The notes beneath the pieces were generated by a model, which had not been told where the DNA came from, did not search any database, and was given only the letters and a program-made list of their open reading frames with translations. This document shows, in pieces, positions 8,163 through 17,404 of a stretch of DNA of 64,000 nucleotides. A program made the translations under genes and the position numbers. The stretch is from CADEFQ01 sp035433705 (lineage in GTDB: Bacteria; Pseudomonadota; Gammaproteobacteria; Steroidobacterales; Steroidobacteraceae): the NCBI GenBank assembly GCA_035433705.1, contig DAORVK010000012.1:6810-70809 (forward strand), given 5' to 3'. Within the stretch, counting starts at the first letter, position 1, and every line of letters begins with the position of its first letter.

Positions 8163-9503
8163 TCAAACGTTCAGGAGAAGGTGTTCCCGCTCCCACGAGC
8201 TGATGACCTGCAGAAAAACCTCATACTCCGCCTGCTTCACGATCGTGAAGGCGGTCGTGAAGGGCTCGCCGAGCACGCGGATCAGCGGCTCACACTCGCG
8301 CAGCTTGCGGATGCCTTCGTCGAGGGAGCGCGGCAGCGCGAACGGCAGGTCATGGGCGCTGCCGGCGATCGGCTCGGAGGGTTGCAGGCCCTCGATCATG
8401 CCGAGGTAGCCGCAGGCGAGCGACGTCGCAATCGCGATGTAGGGATTCGCGTCGGCGCCGGACAGGCGGTTCTCGACCCGGCGAGCCTCGACATCCGACA
8501 TCGGCACACGCAGGCCTGCGGTGCGATTGTCATAGCCCCACTGCACGTTGATCGGTGCGGTCTGGAAGCGCGTGATGCGCCGGTAGGAATTGACGTTCGG
8601 CGCCAGCAGCGCCATCGCGAACGGCAGGTATTTCTGCAAGCCCGCGATGTGTGAGAAGAAGAGCGCGCTCGGCGTGTCGTCCGCGTTCGAGAAAATGTTC
8701 CGGCGCGTTTTCAGGTCGACCACGCTCTGGTGGATGTGCATGGCGCTGCCCGGCTCCTTGGCATGGGGCTTCGCCATGAACGTTGCATACATCTTGTGGC
8801 GCAGCGCTGCTTCGCGCGCCGTGCGCTTGAAGAGGAAGGCCTGGTCCGCGAGATCGAGCGCATTGCCGTGCAGCAGGTTGATCTCCATCTGCGCCGGGCC
8901 GTCCTCGTGGATCAGCGTGTCGATTTCGATGTCCTGGTCTTCACAGAACTGATACATGTCGTCGAACATCGGGTCGAACTCGTTGACGGCCGCGATGCTG
9001 TAGGACTGCCGCCCCGGCTCCGAGCGCCCCGAGCGCCCGATCGGCGGCTTCAACTGGTAGTCGGCATCGGCGTTCGGCTCGACGAGGTAGAACTCGAGTT
9101 CGGGCGCAACCACGGGGTCCCAGCCGCGCTGCGCGTAGAGCTCGAGCACCTGCCGCAGCACGTGCCGCGGAGCCATCGTCACGCGACGTCCGTCGGCGTA
9201 GAAGCAATCGTGGATCACCTGCGCAGTCGGCTCGGCTGCCCACGGCACGCGGCGCACGGTCTTCGGGTCCGCGCGCAGCACGATGTCGATTTCAGCAGGG
9301 TTCATCGCCCCTTCCGGATCTTCCGGGTAATCGCCCGTCACGGTCTGCAGGAAGATGCTTTCCGGCAGGCGCATGCCCTCGTCTTCGGCGAACTTCGCCG
9401 CCGGCATCACCTTGCCGCGCGCAATGCCCGCCATGTCCGGAATGATCGCCTCGACCTCGGAGATGCCGTGATCGCGAAAGAACTGCTGGATGTCACTCGC
9501 CAT
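8163..9503 (-). CDS. puuA: Gamma-glutamylputrescine/polyamine synthetase (glutamine-synthetase fold)
   Basis: A 446-residue GS-family ligase. It has the beta-Grasp N-terminus, the active-site strand APELEFYL, the ammonia/glutamate-site region GPAQMEINLLHG and the ATP-site GSAMHIHQSV. PNVNSYRRI and NRTAGLRVP follow. True GlnA has a longer C-terminus with the adenylylated Tyr loop, which is absent here. It should join glutamate to a terminal amine of putrescine or spermidine, the entry step of the Puu pathway. It is SpuB by position, 27 bases before spuC and 3 bases after puuD. Confidence 0.9.
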   Translation of the reverse strand: MASDIQQFFRDHGISEVEAIIPDMAGIARGKVMPAAKFAEDEGMRLPESIFLQTVTGDYPEDPEGAMNPAEIDIVLRADPKTVRRVPWAAEPTAQVIHDCFYADGRRVTMAPRHVLRQVLELYAQRGWDPVVAPELEFYLVEPNADADYQLKPPIGRSGRSEPGRQSYSIAAVNEFDPMFDDMYQFCEDQDIEIDTLIHEDGPAQMEINLLHGNALDLADQAFLFKRTAREAALRHKMYATFMAKPHAKEPGSAMHIHQSVVDLKTRRNIFSNADDTPSALFFSHIAGLQKYLPFAMALLAPNVNSYRRITRFQTAPINVQWGYDNRTAGLRVPMSDVEARRVENRLSGADANPYIAIATSLACGYLGMIEGLQPSEPIAGSAHDLPFALPRSLDEGIRKLRECEPLIRVLGEPFTTAFTIVKQAEYEVFLQVISSWEREHLLLNV

Positions 9504-9506
9504 AAA

Positions 9507-10262
9507 TCACCTGACCTGGGCACGCTCGGCGCTCGCGGCGCCGAAGGCCGCAAACAGAGCACGCGAAAAGGAATTGCTCATCACCTGCCACTCGGGGTGC
9601 CACTGCACTGCCAGCGCGAAATGCGCTGCCTTGGCCACCCGGAACGCCTCGATCAGCCCGTCGGGGGCGCGCGCCTCGACCGCGAGTCCCGGCGCAAGCT
9701 CGCGCACGCCCTGGGCATGCAGCGAATTGACCTTGACGCGCCCTGCACCCGCGATCGCGCGCAACACACCCCCCTCGAGAAGCTCGACTTCGTGCGCGGG
9801 CGCGTACTGCACATCGAGCGGCTGCGCCTTGTCTTCGCGATGGTCGAGCTTGCCGGGTTGTTCCTGCACCTTTTGCCAGAGCGTGCCGCCGAATGCGACG
9901 TTCATTTCCTGGAATCCCCGGCAGATGCCGAACACCGGCACGCCCGCTGCGACCGCGCGCGGAATCAGCGGCAGCGTGGTCGCGTCGCGCCCGGGATCAT
10001 GGTCCGTACCCGGCGCACTCGCATCGCCCGCGTAGTGACGCGGCTCGACGTTCGAAGGTGATCCCGTGAAGAGGATCCCGTCGACCTCTGCGAGCAGCTG
10101 CTCGAGATCGAGTTGCCCGCCGAGCGCGGGGATCAGCACCGGCAGCCCGCCCGCCGCCTCGATGACCGCGAGGATGTACTTCTCGCCCACCGCATGGAAC
10201 GGATGCGCGCCGAGCATGCGGCGATCCGCCGGAATGCCGATCACTGGACGCCTCATGGCCAT
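9507..10262 (-). CDS. puuD: Gamma-glutamyl-GABA hydrolase (class I glutamine amidotransferase-like)
   Basis: A 251-residue PuuD/SpuA-type hydrolase. The nucleophile Cys lies in FGICRGFQEMN and the catalytic His-x-Glu in VQWHPEW. It cleaves gamma-glutamyl-GABA to GABA and glutamate, the last step of the gamma-glutamylated putrescine route. The start is set at the ATG at 10262 (another in-frame ATG at 10256), where the conserved MRRPVIGI sequence begins; the frame stays open upstream but crosses a strong palindrome and the divergent promoter region. No clear ribosome-binding site is seen. It is the first gene of the minus-strand polyamine operon. Confidence 0.9.
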   Translation of the reverse strand: MAMRRPVIGIPADRRMLGAHPFHAVGEKYILAVIEAAGGLPVLIPALGGQLDLEQLLAEVDGILFTGSPSNVEPRHYAGDASAPGTDHDPGRDATTLPLIPRAVAAGVPVFGICRGFQEMNVAFGGTLWQKVQEQPGKLDHREDKAQPLDVQYAPAHEVELLEGGVLRAIAGAGRVKVNSLHAQGVRELAPGLAVEARAPDGLIEAFRVAKAAHFALAVQWHPEWQVMSNSFSRALFAAFGAASAERAQVR

Positions 10263-10298
10263 CGGGGTACCCGGTCGCGTGTTTAGGATATTTATCAC

Positions 10299-10316
10299 CC
10301 GGCCCGTACGGGCCGG
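10299..10316. promoter_or_regulatory. 18-bp perfect palindrome in the divergent puuD / ligase promoter region
   Basis: CCGGCCCGTACGGGCCGG is its own reverse complement over all 18 bases. It lies 37 bases upstream of the puuD start, within the 223-base gap (10263-10485) between two divergent polyamine genes. Apart from this, and an AT-rich patch beside it (GTTTAGGATATTTATCA, 10281-10297) that could be a promoter element, I see nothing else in the gap. An operator for a dimeric regulator such as PuuR is plausible but not shown. Confidence 0.45.
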
Positions 10317-10485
10317 CTGCGTGCCCATTAGAACACAGCTCGTGATGGCGCGGATGGTGCATCGCACCAATGACGTCAACGGCCTCGCTGAAGCAGCAAG
10401 ACGTGATTTGCCGCAGGCCACTCGGCCGCATAAGCTTGAGCGGCGGATGCTCCCACGGGTGTCCGAAATCCTAAACGAGGCCTTC

Positions 10486-11856
10486 ATGCCGAGCGACACG
10501 CGCGCCGAGCTGCAGCGCTTTCTCGAAGTGCACCCGGAGACGCGCCACTTCGACGTCTTCCTGCACGATCTCAACACGGTCGAGCGCGGCAAGCGCCTCG
10601 ACCGCGGCGGCATCGAGACGGCCTACCGCAGCGGCATGCTGCTGCCGGGTTCGATGTTCGCGCTCGACGTGCTCGGGGGCACCGTGCAGGCCACGGGCCT
10701 CGGCTTCGACGACGGCGACGCCGACCGGCCCTGCCGGCCGATCCCCGGCACGCTGGTGCCCGTTCCCTGGCAGAAAGACAGCCTCGCCCAGTTGCAGGTG
10801 ACGATGCACGAGCACGATGGCGGGGCCTTCTACGGCGACCCGCGCCACGTACTCGCTGCCGTGCTCGAGCGCATCACGGCGCTCGGGCTCACGCCGGTCG
10901 TCGCGATTGAATACGAGTTCTATTTCATCGACCGCGAGCGCGGCGCCGACGGCCTGCCGCAGCCGCCACGCGGCCCACTGACGGGCCGACGCGAGTTCCG
11001 CACGCAGATCAACGCCATGACGGATCTCAACGAGTACTCCGCGGTACTCGCGCAGATCGCGCGGGACTGCCTTGCGCAGGCCGTACCGGCGACGAGCGCG
11101 CTGTCCGAGTATGGCCCGGGGCAATACGAGGTGAACCTGCAGCACTTGCCCGACGCCCTCGCCGCCTGCGATCAGGCGCTGCGCTTCAAGCGCATCGTCA
11201 AGAGCGTCGCGCGTGCCCACGGCATGGATGCAACTTTCCTCCCGAAACCCTATCGCGACATGGCCGGCAGCGGGCTGCACATCCATCTGAGCCTGCTCGA
11301 TGCTGAAGGTCGCAACGTCCTCGCCTGCGACGATCCCGCGACCCACGCGACGCTGCGCCACGCTGTCGCGGGGCTCCTCGACTCGATGGCCGACGGTATG
11401 GCGATCTGTGCACCGGGCCCGAATTCGTTCCGGCGTTTCCGCAGCGAGTCCTACGTGCCGCTGACGCCGAACTGGTCGATCAACAATCGTGGCGCGGCGG
11501 TACGCATCCCGGTCAGCGACGCCGCCAACCGCCGCATCGAGTATCGCCAGGCCGGTGCCGACGCGAATCCGTATCTCGTGCTCGCGTGGATGCTCGCAGG
11601 CCTCCATCACGGATTGACGACACGCATGGAACCGCCGCCACCATTGAGCGGCAACGCCTACGCGCAATCGACGGGCGAGCCGCTGCCGACGCATTGGGCC
11701 ACGGCCGTTGAGCGCTTTGCGGGCAGCCGCTTTGCGCAGGAGTATCTCGGAGCGCGCTTCGCGCGGCTCTACGCCACGGTCAAGCGTGCCGAACTCGATG
11801 AGTTCAATTCCTGGGTGACACCGCTCGAATGCGCGTGGTACCTGGGGCCGCTATGA
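10486..11856 (+). CDS. Gamma-glutamyl-polyamine synthetase (second GS-family ligase, SpuI-like)
   Basis: A 456-residue glutamine-synthetase-fold protein. Its AIEYEFYFID strand, GPGQYEVNLQH, GSGLHIHLSL and NRGAAVRIP correspond to those of PuuA but the sequence is clearly divergent. The start ATG at 10486 has GAGG 5 bases upstream. It is divergent from puuD and overlaps puuB by ATGA, the arrangement of Pseudomonas spuI opposite spuABC. It probably glutamylates a different polyamine or monoamine than the first ligase. The substrate cannot be read from sequence. Confidence 0.85.
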   Translation: MPSDTRAELQRFLEVHPETRHFDVFLHDLNTVERGKRLDRGGIETAYRSGMLLPGSMFALDVLGGTVQATGLGFDDGDADRPCRPIPGTLVPVPWQKDSLAQLQVTMHEHDGGAFYGDPRHVLAAVLERITALGLTPVVAIEYEFYFIDRERGADGLPQPPRGPLTGRREFRTQINAMTDLNEYSAVLAQIARDCLAQAVPATSALSEYGPGQYEVNLQHLPDALAACDQALRFKRIVKSVARAHGMDATFLPKPYRDMAGSGLHIHLSLLDAEGRNVLACDDPATHATLRHAVAGLLDSMADGMAICAPGPNSFRRFRSESYVPLTPNWSINNRGAAVRIPVSDAANRRIEYRQAGADANPYLVLAWMLAGLHHGLTTRMEPPPPLSGNAYAQSTGEPLPTHWATAVERFAGSRFAQEYLGARFARLYATVKRAELDEFNSWVTPLECAWYLGPL

Positions 11857-13127
11857 CCGACTACGTCGCGAGCTACTACGCCGCCACGCGACTCGCGGCG
11901 CCGGCGCATCCGCCACTTGCCGGCGACGTCGACTGCGACGTGTGCGTCGTGGGCGCGGGCATCGCGGGCACCTCGACCGCGCTGCATCTCGCGCAGCGCG
12001 GCTACCGGGTCGTGCTTCTCGAAGCGGCGCGCGTTGGCTGGGGCGCGTCGGGCCGCAGCGGCGCGCAAGCGCTCTTCGATGTCGCGGCGGGCGAAGAGAA
12101 GACCGCAGCGTTGATCGGTCCTGCCGATGCACGCCGTATCTGGGACATGACGGTCGAAGGCCTCGACCTGATGCGTGATCTCATCGCGCGGCACGCTATC
12201 GCCTGCGATTACGTGCCGGGGCAGATGCACGTCGCAGTGAAAGCACGGCAAGTCGTGGATCTGCGCCGCTGGGTGGATCGCCTCCACGAGCGCTACGGCT
12301 ACACGAGCCTGCGCTTCTTGCCGGGAGAGGAAGTGCGCGCACTGATCGCGAGCGACCGCTATCTCGGCGGCACCTTCGATGCACGCAGCGGCCACCTGCA
12401 CCCGCTCAACTACACCCTGGGCCTCGCTGCGGCCGCCACGAGTGCCGGAGTGCGCATTTTCGAAGGCAGCCGTGCGCTGGGCTGGGAAGGCAGCGACCCG
12501 CTGCACGTGCGCACGGCAACGGGCAGCGTGCGCTGCCGGCATCTCGCGCTGTGCGGCAATGCCTGGCTCGGTGACACGGCACCGCCGCTCGCGCGACGCA
12601 TCATGCCCGTGGGCACCTACATCGTTGCCACCGAGCCGCTCGGCGAGGCGCGCGCGCGCGCGCTCATAGCGAACGACGCCGCGGTCACCGACGTGAACTG
12701 GATACTCGACTACTTCCGCCGCTCGCACGATCACCGCCTGCTGTTCGGCGGACGCGTGAGCTATTCGGGGCTTGATCCATTCAACACCGCGAATGCCACG
12801 CGGCATCGCATGCTGCAGGTGTTCCCGCAGTTGCGGGACGCGCACATCGACTTCAGCTGGGGCGGCTACGTCGACATCACGATGAACCGCGAACCGGACT
12901 TCGGCCGGCTCGCGCCAAACGTCTACTACGTGCAGGGTTTTTCCGGACACGGCATCGTGCTCGCCGGAATTGCGGGAAAACTCCTCGCTGAGGCTGTGGC
13001 GGGCACCGCAGAGCGCTTCGACGTCTTCAGCCGCATCCCGCACCGCGAGTTTCCGGGCGGCGCGCTGTTGCGTCGCCCGGCGCTGGTGCTCGCGATGGCG
13101 TGGTACCGGCTCAAGGACCTGCTGTAG
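11853..13127 (+). CDS. puuB: Gamma-glutamylputrescine oxidase (FAD-dependent, DAO family)
   Basis: A 424-residue flavoprotein. The dinucleotide-binding motif VCVVGAGIAGTSTALHLA starts near residue 30, followed by GWGASGRSGAQ, where the family contacts FAD. The C-terminal VQGFSGHGIVLAG closes the FAD site. It oxidises gamma-glutamylputrescine to the aldehyde with release of ammonia and H2O2. The ATG at 11853 overlaps the ligase stop (ATGA), so ligase and oxidase are translationally coupled. Confidence 0.88.
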   Translation: MTDYVASYYAATRLAAPAHPPLAGDVDCDVCVVGAGIAGTSTALHLAQRGYRVVLLEAARVGWGASGRSGAQALFDVAAGEEKTAALIGPADARRIWDMTVEGLDLMRDLIARHAIACDYVPGQMHVAVKARQVVDLRRWVDRLHERYGYTSLRFLPGEEVRALIASDRYLGGTFDARSGHLHPLNYTLGLAAAATSAGVRIFEGSRALGWEGSDPLHVRTATGSVRCRHLALCGNAWLGDTAPPLARRIMPVGTYIVATEPLGEARARALIANDAAVTDVNWILDYFRRSHDHRLLFGGRVSYSGLDPFNTANATRHRMLQVFPQLRDAHIDFSWGGYVDITMNREPDFGRLAPNVYYVQGFSGHGIVLAGIAGKLLAEAVAGTAERFDVFSRIPHREFPGGALLRRPALVLAMAWYRLKDLL

Positions 13128-13169
13128 CGGGAACCCGTTGACTGGCGTGATGTCTCATTCATCGATTGA

Positions 13170-13721
13170 ATGAACACCATCTGGACGATCGGCCATTCGA
13201 CGCGCTCACTCGATGAGTTCCTGGAATTGCTTGCCGACCATCGACTCGAGGCGGTGGCGGATGTGCGGCGTTTTCCGGGTTCGCGGCGCTACCCTCACTT
13301 TGCCCAGGCGGCACTGGCTGCCAGGCTCGCGGAACAAGGCATCACCTACCGCTGGATCCCGGCGCTTGGAGGTCGTCGTCGTGCCCGCCCCGATTCGCCC
13401 AATACCGGGTGGCGCAACGCCTCGTTTCGTGGCTACGCGGATCACATCGGCAGTGCGGAGTTTTCCCGGGGTCTGGATGAGCTGCTGCGGCTCGCCGATC
13501 GCTTGCGCACGGCGCTGATGTGCGCCGAAGCGGTGTGGTGGCGCTGCCACCGATCATTGATCGCGGACGTGCTGCGCCTTCGGGGCATCGAGGTAATGCA
13601 TATCATCGATGCCAGGCATTGCGCAGTGCACCCCTACACCTCGCCCGCCCGCATCGTGGATGGCCGATTGAGCTATGCCGCAGCGGACGAGTGTGGGTCT
13701 CAGCGCACGCGGATCTCGTAG
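13170..13721 (+). CDS. DUF488 family protein
   Basis: A 183-residue protein that opens with TIGHSTRSLDEFLELL and has the DUF488 core ADVRRFPGSRR, PALGG and CAEAVWWRCHRSLIA. The function of the family is not established, but the conserved Cys/Arg/His cluster suggests a nucleic-acid or nucleotide role. Its start overlaps a 7-bp inverted repeat (TCATTCA/TGAATGA, 13155-13173). The 3' end overlaps the 3' end of rlmL by 22 bases (13700-13721), a tail-to-tail overlap. It lies 42 bases after puuB and may be read through from that operon. Confidence 0.8.
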   Translation: MNTIWTIGHSTRSLDEFLELLADHRLEAVADVRRFPGSRRYPHFAQAALAARLAEQGITYRWIPALGGRRRARPDSPNTGWRNASFRGYADHIGSAEFSRGLDELLRLADRLRTALMCAEAVWWRCHRSLIADVLRLRGIEVMHIIDARHCAVHPYTSPARIVDGRLSYAAADECGSQRTRIS

Positions 13722-15862
13722 CAGCTGTGAATGCGCGGATTGCGCGCGAAATCTTCCGGGATCGTCGCGCGGGTGATGTCGTTCACTGCATAACGGTCCG
13801 CGAGTGCCGGGTCGGGACGGAACTTCTGCGCATTCGTCGAGAACACCAGCAATCCGCCCGGCGCGAGCAGTTGCATGCAGGTGTCGATCAGTGCGGGGTG
13901 ATCGCGCTGCACGTCGTGCACGCCCTGCATGCGCTTCGAATTCGAGAAGGTCGGCGGGTCGAGAAAGATGAGATCGAAGCGTTCGCGCGTGCGTGCCGCC
14001 CCTGCGAGCCACTCGCGGCAGTCGGCCTGCAGGAAGCGGTGCTGACGTCCAGCCAGGGCGTTCAAGGCGAGGTTCTCCTGTGCCCAGTCCAGATAGGTAC
14101 GCGACAGGTCGATGCTCGTCGTCTCGCGAGCGCCTCCGGCGGCCGCGTACACCGTGGCGCTGCCGGTGTAGGCGAAGAGATTCAGGAACCGCGCTCCCGT
14201 GGCGGCCTCACGCAAGCGCGCGCGGGTGATGCGGTGATCGAGGAAGAGACCGGTATCGAGGTAGTCGGTGAAGTTGATGCGAAATCGCAGCCCTCCTTCC
14301 GCCACGATCCGGAATTCGCCGTGCGCCGCTTCCTTGCCGTACTGATCGCCGCGCGCCGTCCTGCGACGCATGCGCACGTGTATGTGCTCCTCGGGAAGCC
14401 CGAGCACTACGGGCAACATGGAGAGCGTTTCCGCGCGCCGCCGGCGCACGGCCTCGAGTTCGATCTCCCGCGGCGCGGCGTACTCCTGCACGTATGCCCA
14501 ACGCCCGCTCGAATCCGCCGCGGAATAGAGGTCGATCGCAAACGCATACTCGGGCATGTCGGCGTCGTAGACGCGATAGCAGCCGACGCCGGCCTTCGCC
14601 GCCCAATCATCGAGACGCTTCGCGTTCTTCGCGAGGCGGTTGCCGAACATGCGCGCACCGGCGGTCTCGCGCAACGACGGGTCGATCAGCGGGCGCGAGC
14701 GCCGAAAATCGCGCACGCTGCCCGGTTCCACCGCGAAGCGCAGCAGGCGGCATTCGATCGCGCCGTTCCACACCGTGTGGGTGCGCTGCGCACGCAGGCC
14801 GATGTCGAGACCGAGATCCGGAGCACCCGTAATCACTGCGGCGCGCCAACCGTCGAAATGCTCGCGCAGCACCGCGCCGAGTTCGCGATGCAGCGCGCGC
14901 GCCGTCTCGCGATCTTCCATGCGCACGCCATAGGGCGGGTTGGTGCAGACGAGCCCATGCGGCGCGCCGGGCCTCGCCTGCCCGAGGGGCGCGTGCGCGA
15001 ACCCGATCCACTCTGCGACACCGGCCCGCGCTGCATTGGCCTGCGCATTGCGGATGGCACGCCCGTCCGCATCGCTGCCGCGAATGATCGGCGACGCGGA
15101 CTCTCGCGGCCGCACACGCGCGGTGGCCGCGGCGTGCAAGCGCTGCCACAGCGCCGCGTCGTGTCCCTTCCAGCCGTGCAAGCCGTAATAGTCACGGTGA
15201 AGGCCGGGCGCGATGTTCGCGGCGATCAACGCCCCTTCAATGGGGATCGTGCCGGAGCCGCACATTGGATCGAGCAGCTCGACGCCCTCGACCGCAAGTG
15301 CGGGCCAACCGGCGCGAACCAGAATGCCGGCCGCCACATTTTCGCGCAGCGGCGCCTCGCCCGCCTGCGCCCGATAGCCGCGTCGGTGCAGACCCTCGCC
15401 CGAAAGATCGATCGACGCGGTGACGACAGGTCCATTCGCATGCGCGTGCACCCGCACCGAAGGGCGCTCGAGCGCGACGTCGGGACGGCGTCCGTGCGAT
15501 TCACGCAGCGCATCGCAGATTGCATCCTTGACGCGCTGCGCGCCGTAGCGGGTGTGGTTGATGGCAGGGTGACGGCCGCTGAAATCGCAGGCGAGTGTGC
15601 CGTCCGGATCGACGTGTTCGCTCCACGGCAGCGCGCGCAGCGCCATGTACAGGGTGTCCGCCGTTTCCGCCCGGACCTGCGCGATCTCGAGAAACACCCG
15701 GCTCGCGAGGCGCGACTCGAGGCAGGCGCGGTATCCGACTTCGAGCGGGCCTTCGAACGCAACGCCGAGCGCGCGCTCGCGCACCTCGTGCGCGCCGAGT
15801 GCGGTCAGCTCCGCCGCCAGCAGGTCCGCAAAGCCGCGCGGCGCGCTTGCGAGATAGCGCAT
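13700..15862 (-). CDS. rlmL: Bifunctional 23S rRNA methyltransferase RlmKL (m2G2445 and m7G2069)
   Basis: A 720-residue fused enzyme. The N-terminal THUMP region (MRYLASAPRGFADLLAAEL) is followed by the first methyltransferase domain, with DPMCGSGTIPIEGAL and TNPPYGVRM. A second domain at the C-terminus has LNLFAYTGSATVYAA and FLDPPTFSNSK. The first modifies G2445 and the second G2069 of 23S rRNA. The fusion is typical of Gammaproteobacteria and supports the taxonomic guess. The start at 15862 is where the conserved sequence begins; it lies 32 bases after puuC on the same strand. Confidence 0.93.
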   Translation of the reverse strand: MRYLASAPRGFADLLAAELTALGAHEVRERALGVAFEGPLEVGYRACLESRLASRVFLEIAQVRAETADTLYMALRALPWSEHVDPDGTLACDFSGRHPAINHTRYGAQRVKDAICDALRESHGRRPDVALERPSVRVHAHANGPVVTASIDLSGEGLHRRGYRAQAGEAPLRENVAAGILVRAGWPALAVEGVELLDPMCGSGTIPIEGALIAANIAPGLHRDYYGLHGWKGHDAALWQRLHAAATARVRPRESASPIIRGSDADGRAIRNAQANAARAGVAEWIGFAHAPLGQARPGAPHGLVCTNPPYGVRMEDRETARALHRELGAVLREHFDGWRAAVITGAPDLGLDIGLRAQRTHTVWNGAIECRLLRFAVEPGSVRDFRRSRPLIDPSLRETAGARMFGNRLAKNAKRLDDWAAKAGVGCYRVYDADMPEYAFAIDLYSAADSSGRWAYVQEYAAPREIELEAVRRRRAETLSMLPVVLGLPEEHIHVRMRRRTARGDQYGKEAAHGEFRIVAEGGLRFRINFTDYLDTGLFLDHRITRARLREAATGARFLNLFAYTGSATVYAAAGGARETTSIDLSRTYLDWAQENLALNALAGRQHRFLQADCREWLAGAARTRERFDLIFLDPPTFSNSKRMQGVHDVQRDHPALIDTCMQLLAPGGLLVFSTNAQKFRPDPALADRYAVNDITRATIPEDFARNPRIHSCYEIRVR

Positions 15863-15894
15863 CACGCCTGGGGTGACTACGTCATCACGCGCGG

Positions 15895-17388
15895 TCACGA
15901 CAGATCGAGCCAGGTCGTCTTCAGTTCCGTGTACTTGTCGAAGGCGTGCAGCGACTTGTCGCGGCCGATGCCCGATTGCTTGAAACCGCCGAACGGCACC
16001 GTGATGTCGTCCGCATCGTAGCAATTCACGTAGACGGTGCCCGCGCGCAACGCGCGCGCCGTGCGGTGCGCCGTCGTCACATCGCGCGTCCAGATCGCCG
16101 CAGCGAGCCCATAGTCGACATCGTTCGCGATGTCGATGGCCTGCTCGACGGTGTCGAACGTGATGGTCGCGAGCACCGGTCCGAAGATCTCCTCACGCGC
16201 GACGCGCATGCTGCGCTCGACGCCGTCGAAGACGGTCGGCTCGACGAAGAACCCGCCGCTCTCCTCGCGCACGCGGCGGCCGCCGAGGGCGATCCTTGCA
16301 CCTTCTTCGCGCCCCGTGCCGATGTAGCCGAGTACGCGCTTCATCTGCGTCTCATCGACGATGGCGCCGAGCCTGGTGGCCGGATCGAGCGGATCGCCCG
16401 GCGTCATCGTGCGGCCGATCTCCGCCACTTTCTCGAGCACGGCGTCCCTGGCGGCGCGCTGCACGAGCAGGCGCGAGCCGGCCGAGCACATCTCGCCCTG
16501 GTTGAAGAAAATCGCATACGCCGCCGCGGTCGCCGCGCGGTCGAGGTCCGGATAGTCCGCGAGCACGATGTTGGGCGACTTGCCGCCGCATTCGAGGGAC
16601 ACGCGCTTCATGTTCGACTGCGCTGCGTATTGCATCACGAGCTTGCCGGTCGCGGTCGAGCCAGTGAAGGCAATCGCGCCGACATCCATCGAGAGCGCCA
16701 GCGCCTTGCCGGCCGTGTGACCGAAGCCCGGCACCACGTTGAAGACGCCCGGCGGCAGGCCCGCCTCGATCGCGAGCTGCGCGACCCGGATCGCAGTGAG
16801 CGGCGACTTCTCCGAAGGCTTCAGCACGAGCGAATTGCCCGCGGCGAGCGCCGGGCCGATCTTCCAGGCGGCCATCACGAGCGGAAAGTTCCATGGCACG
16901 ATCGCGCCGACGACACCGATCGGCTCTCGCGTGACGAGCGCGAGTGCATCGGGACCCGTGGGTGCAACCTCGTCGTAGAGCTTGTCCACGGCTTCCGCGT
17001 ACCACTGGATCGCACGTGCAGCGCCCGGAATGTCGACTTTCAGGCTGTCGGAGATCGGCTTGCCCATGTCGAGCGTTTCAAGCAGCGCGAGTTCTTCACG
17101 ATGCGCGAAAATCGACTGCGCGAAGGCCGAGAGCACCTTCTTGCGGTGCGCGGGCTTTGTGCGCGACCACGCACCCTTCTCGAACGCCGCCTTCGCGGCC
17201 GCGACCGCGCGCTCGATGTCGGGTACATCGCCCGCCGAGATGCGACCGAGAACCCGGCCGGTCGCGGGGTTCACGTTGTCGAATTGCGCTCCGGACAGCG
17301 CCTCGACATATGCGCCGCCGATGAACGCGCGTGATTCTGGCACGAGTTGCGCGGCGCGTTCGTGCCAGGTCGAGACGTTGGCGGGCAT
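15895..17388 (-). CDS. puuC: Gamma-glutamyl-gamma-aminobutyraldehyde dehydrogenase
   Basis: An NAD(P)-dependent aldehyde dehydrogenase of 497 residues. The general base Glu is in SLECGGKSPN and the catalytic Cys in FNQGEMCSAGS; VPWNFPLVMAAWK and FTGSTATGK form the cofactor site. The start ATG at 17388 has GAAGAGG 5 bases upstream. It lies 16 bases after puuR, so regulator and enzyme form one operon. It converts the product of PuuB to gamma-glutamyl-GABA, which PuuD hydrolyses. The assignment within the ALDH family rests partly on context. Confidence 0.88.
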   Translation of the reverse strand: MPANVSTWHERAAQLVPESRAFIGGAYVEALSGAQFDNVNPATGRVLGRISAGDVPDIERAVAAAKAAFEKGAWSRTKPAHRKKVLSAFAQSIFAHREELALLETLDMGKPISDSLKVDIPGAARAIQWYAEAVDKLYDEVAPTGPDALALVTREPIGVVGAIVPWNFPLVMAAWKIGPALAAGNSLVLKPSEKSPLTAIRVAQLAIEAGLPPGVFNVVPGFGHTAGKALALSMDVGAIAFTGSTATGKLVMQYAAQSNMKRVSLECGGKSPNIVLADYPDLDRAATAAAYAIFFNQGEMCSAGSRLLVQRAARDAVLEKVAEIGRTMTPGDPLDPATRLGAIVDETQMKRVLGYIGTGREEGARIALGGRRVREESGGFFVEPTVFDGVERSMRVAREEIFGPVLATITFDTVEQAIDIANDVDYGLAAAIWTRDVTTAHRTARALRAGTVYVNCYDADDITVPFGGFKQSGIGRDKSLHAFDKYTELKTTWLDLS

Positions 17389-17404
17389 GGAAACCTCTTC
17401 GGGA

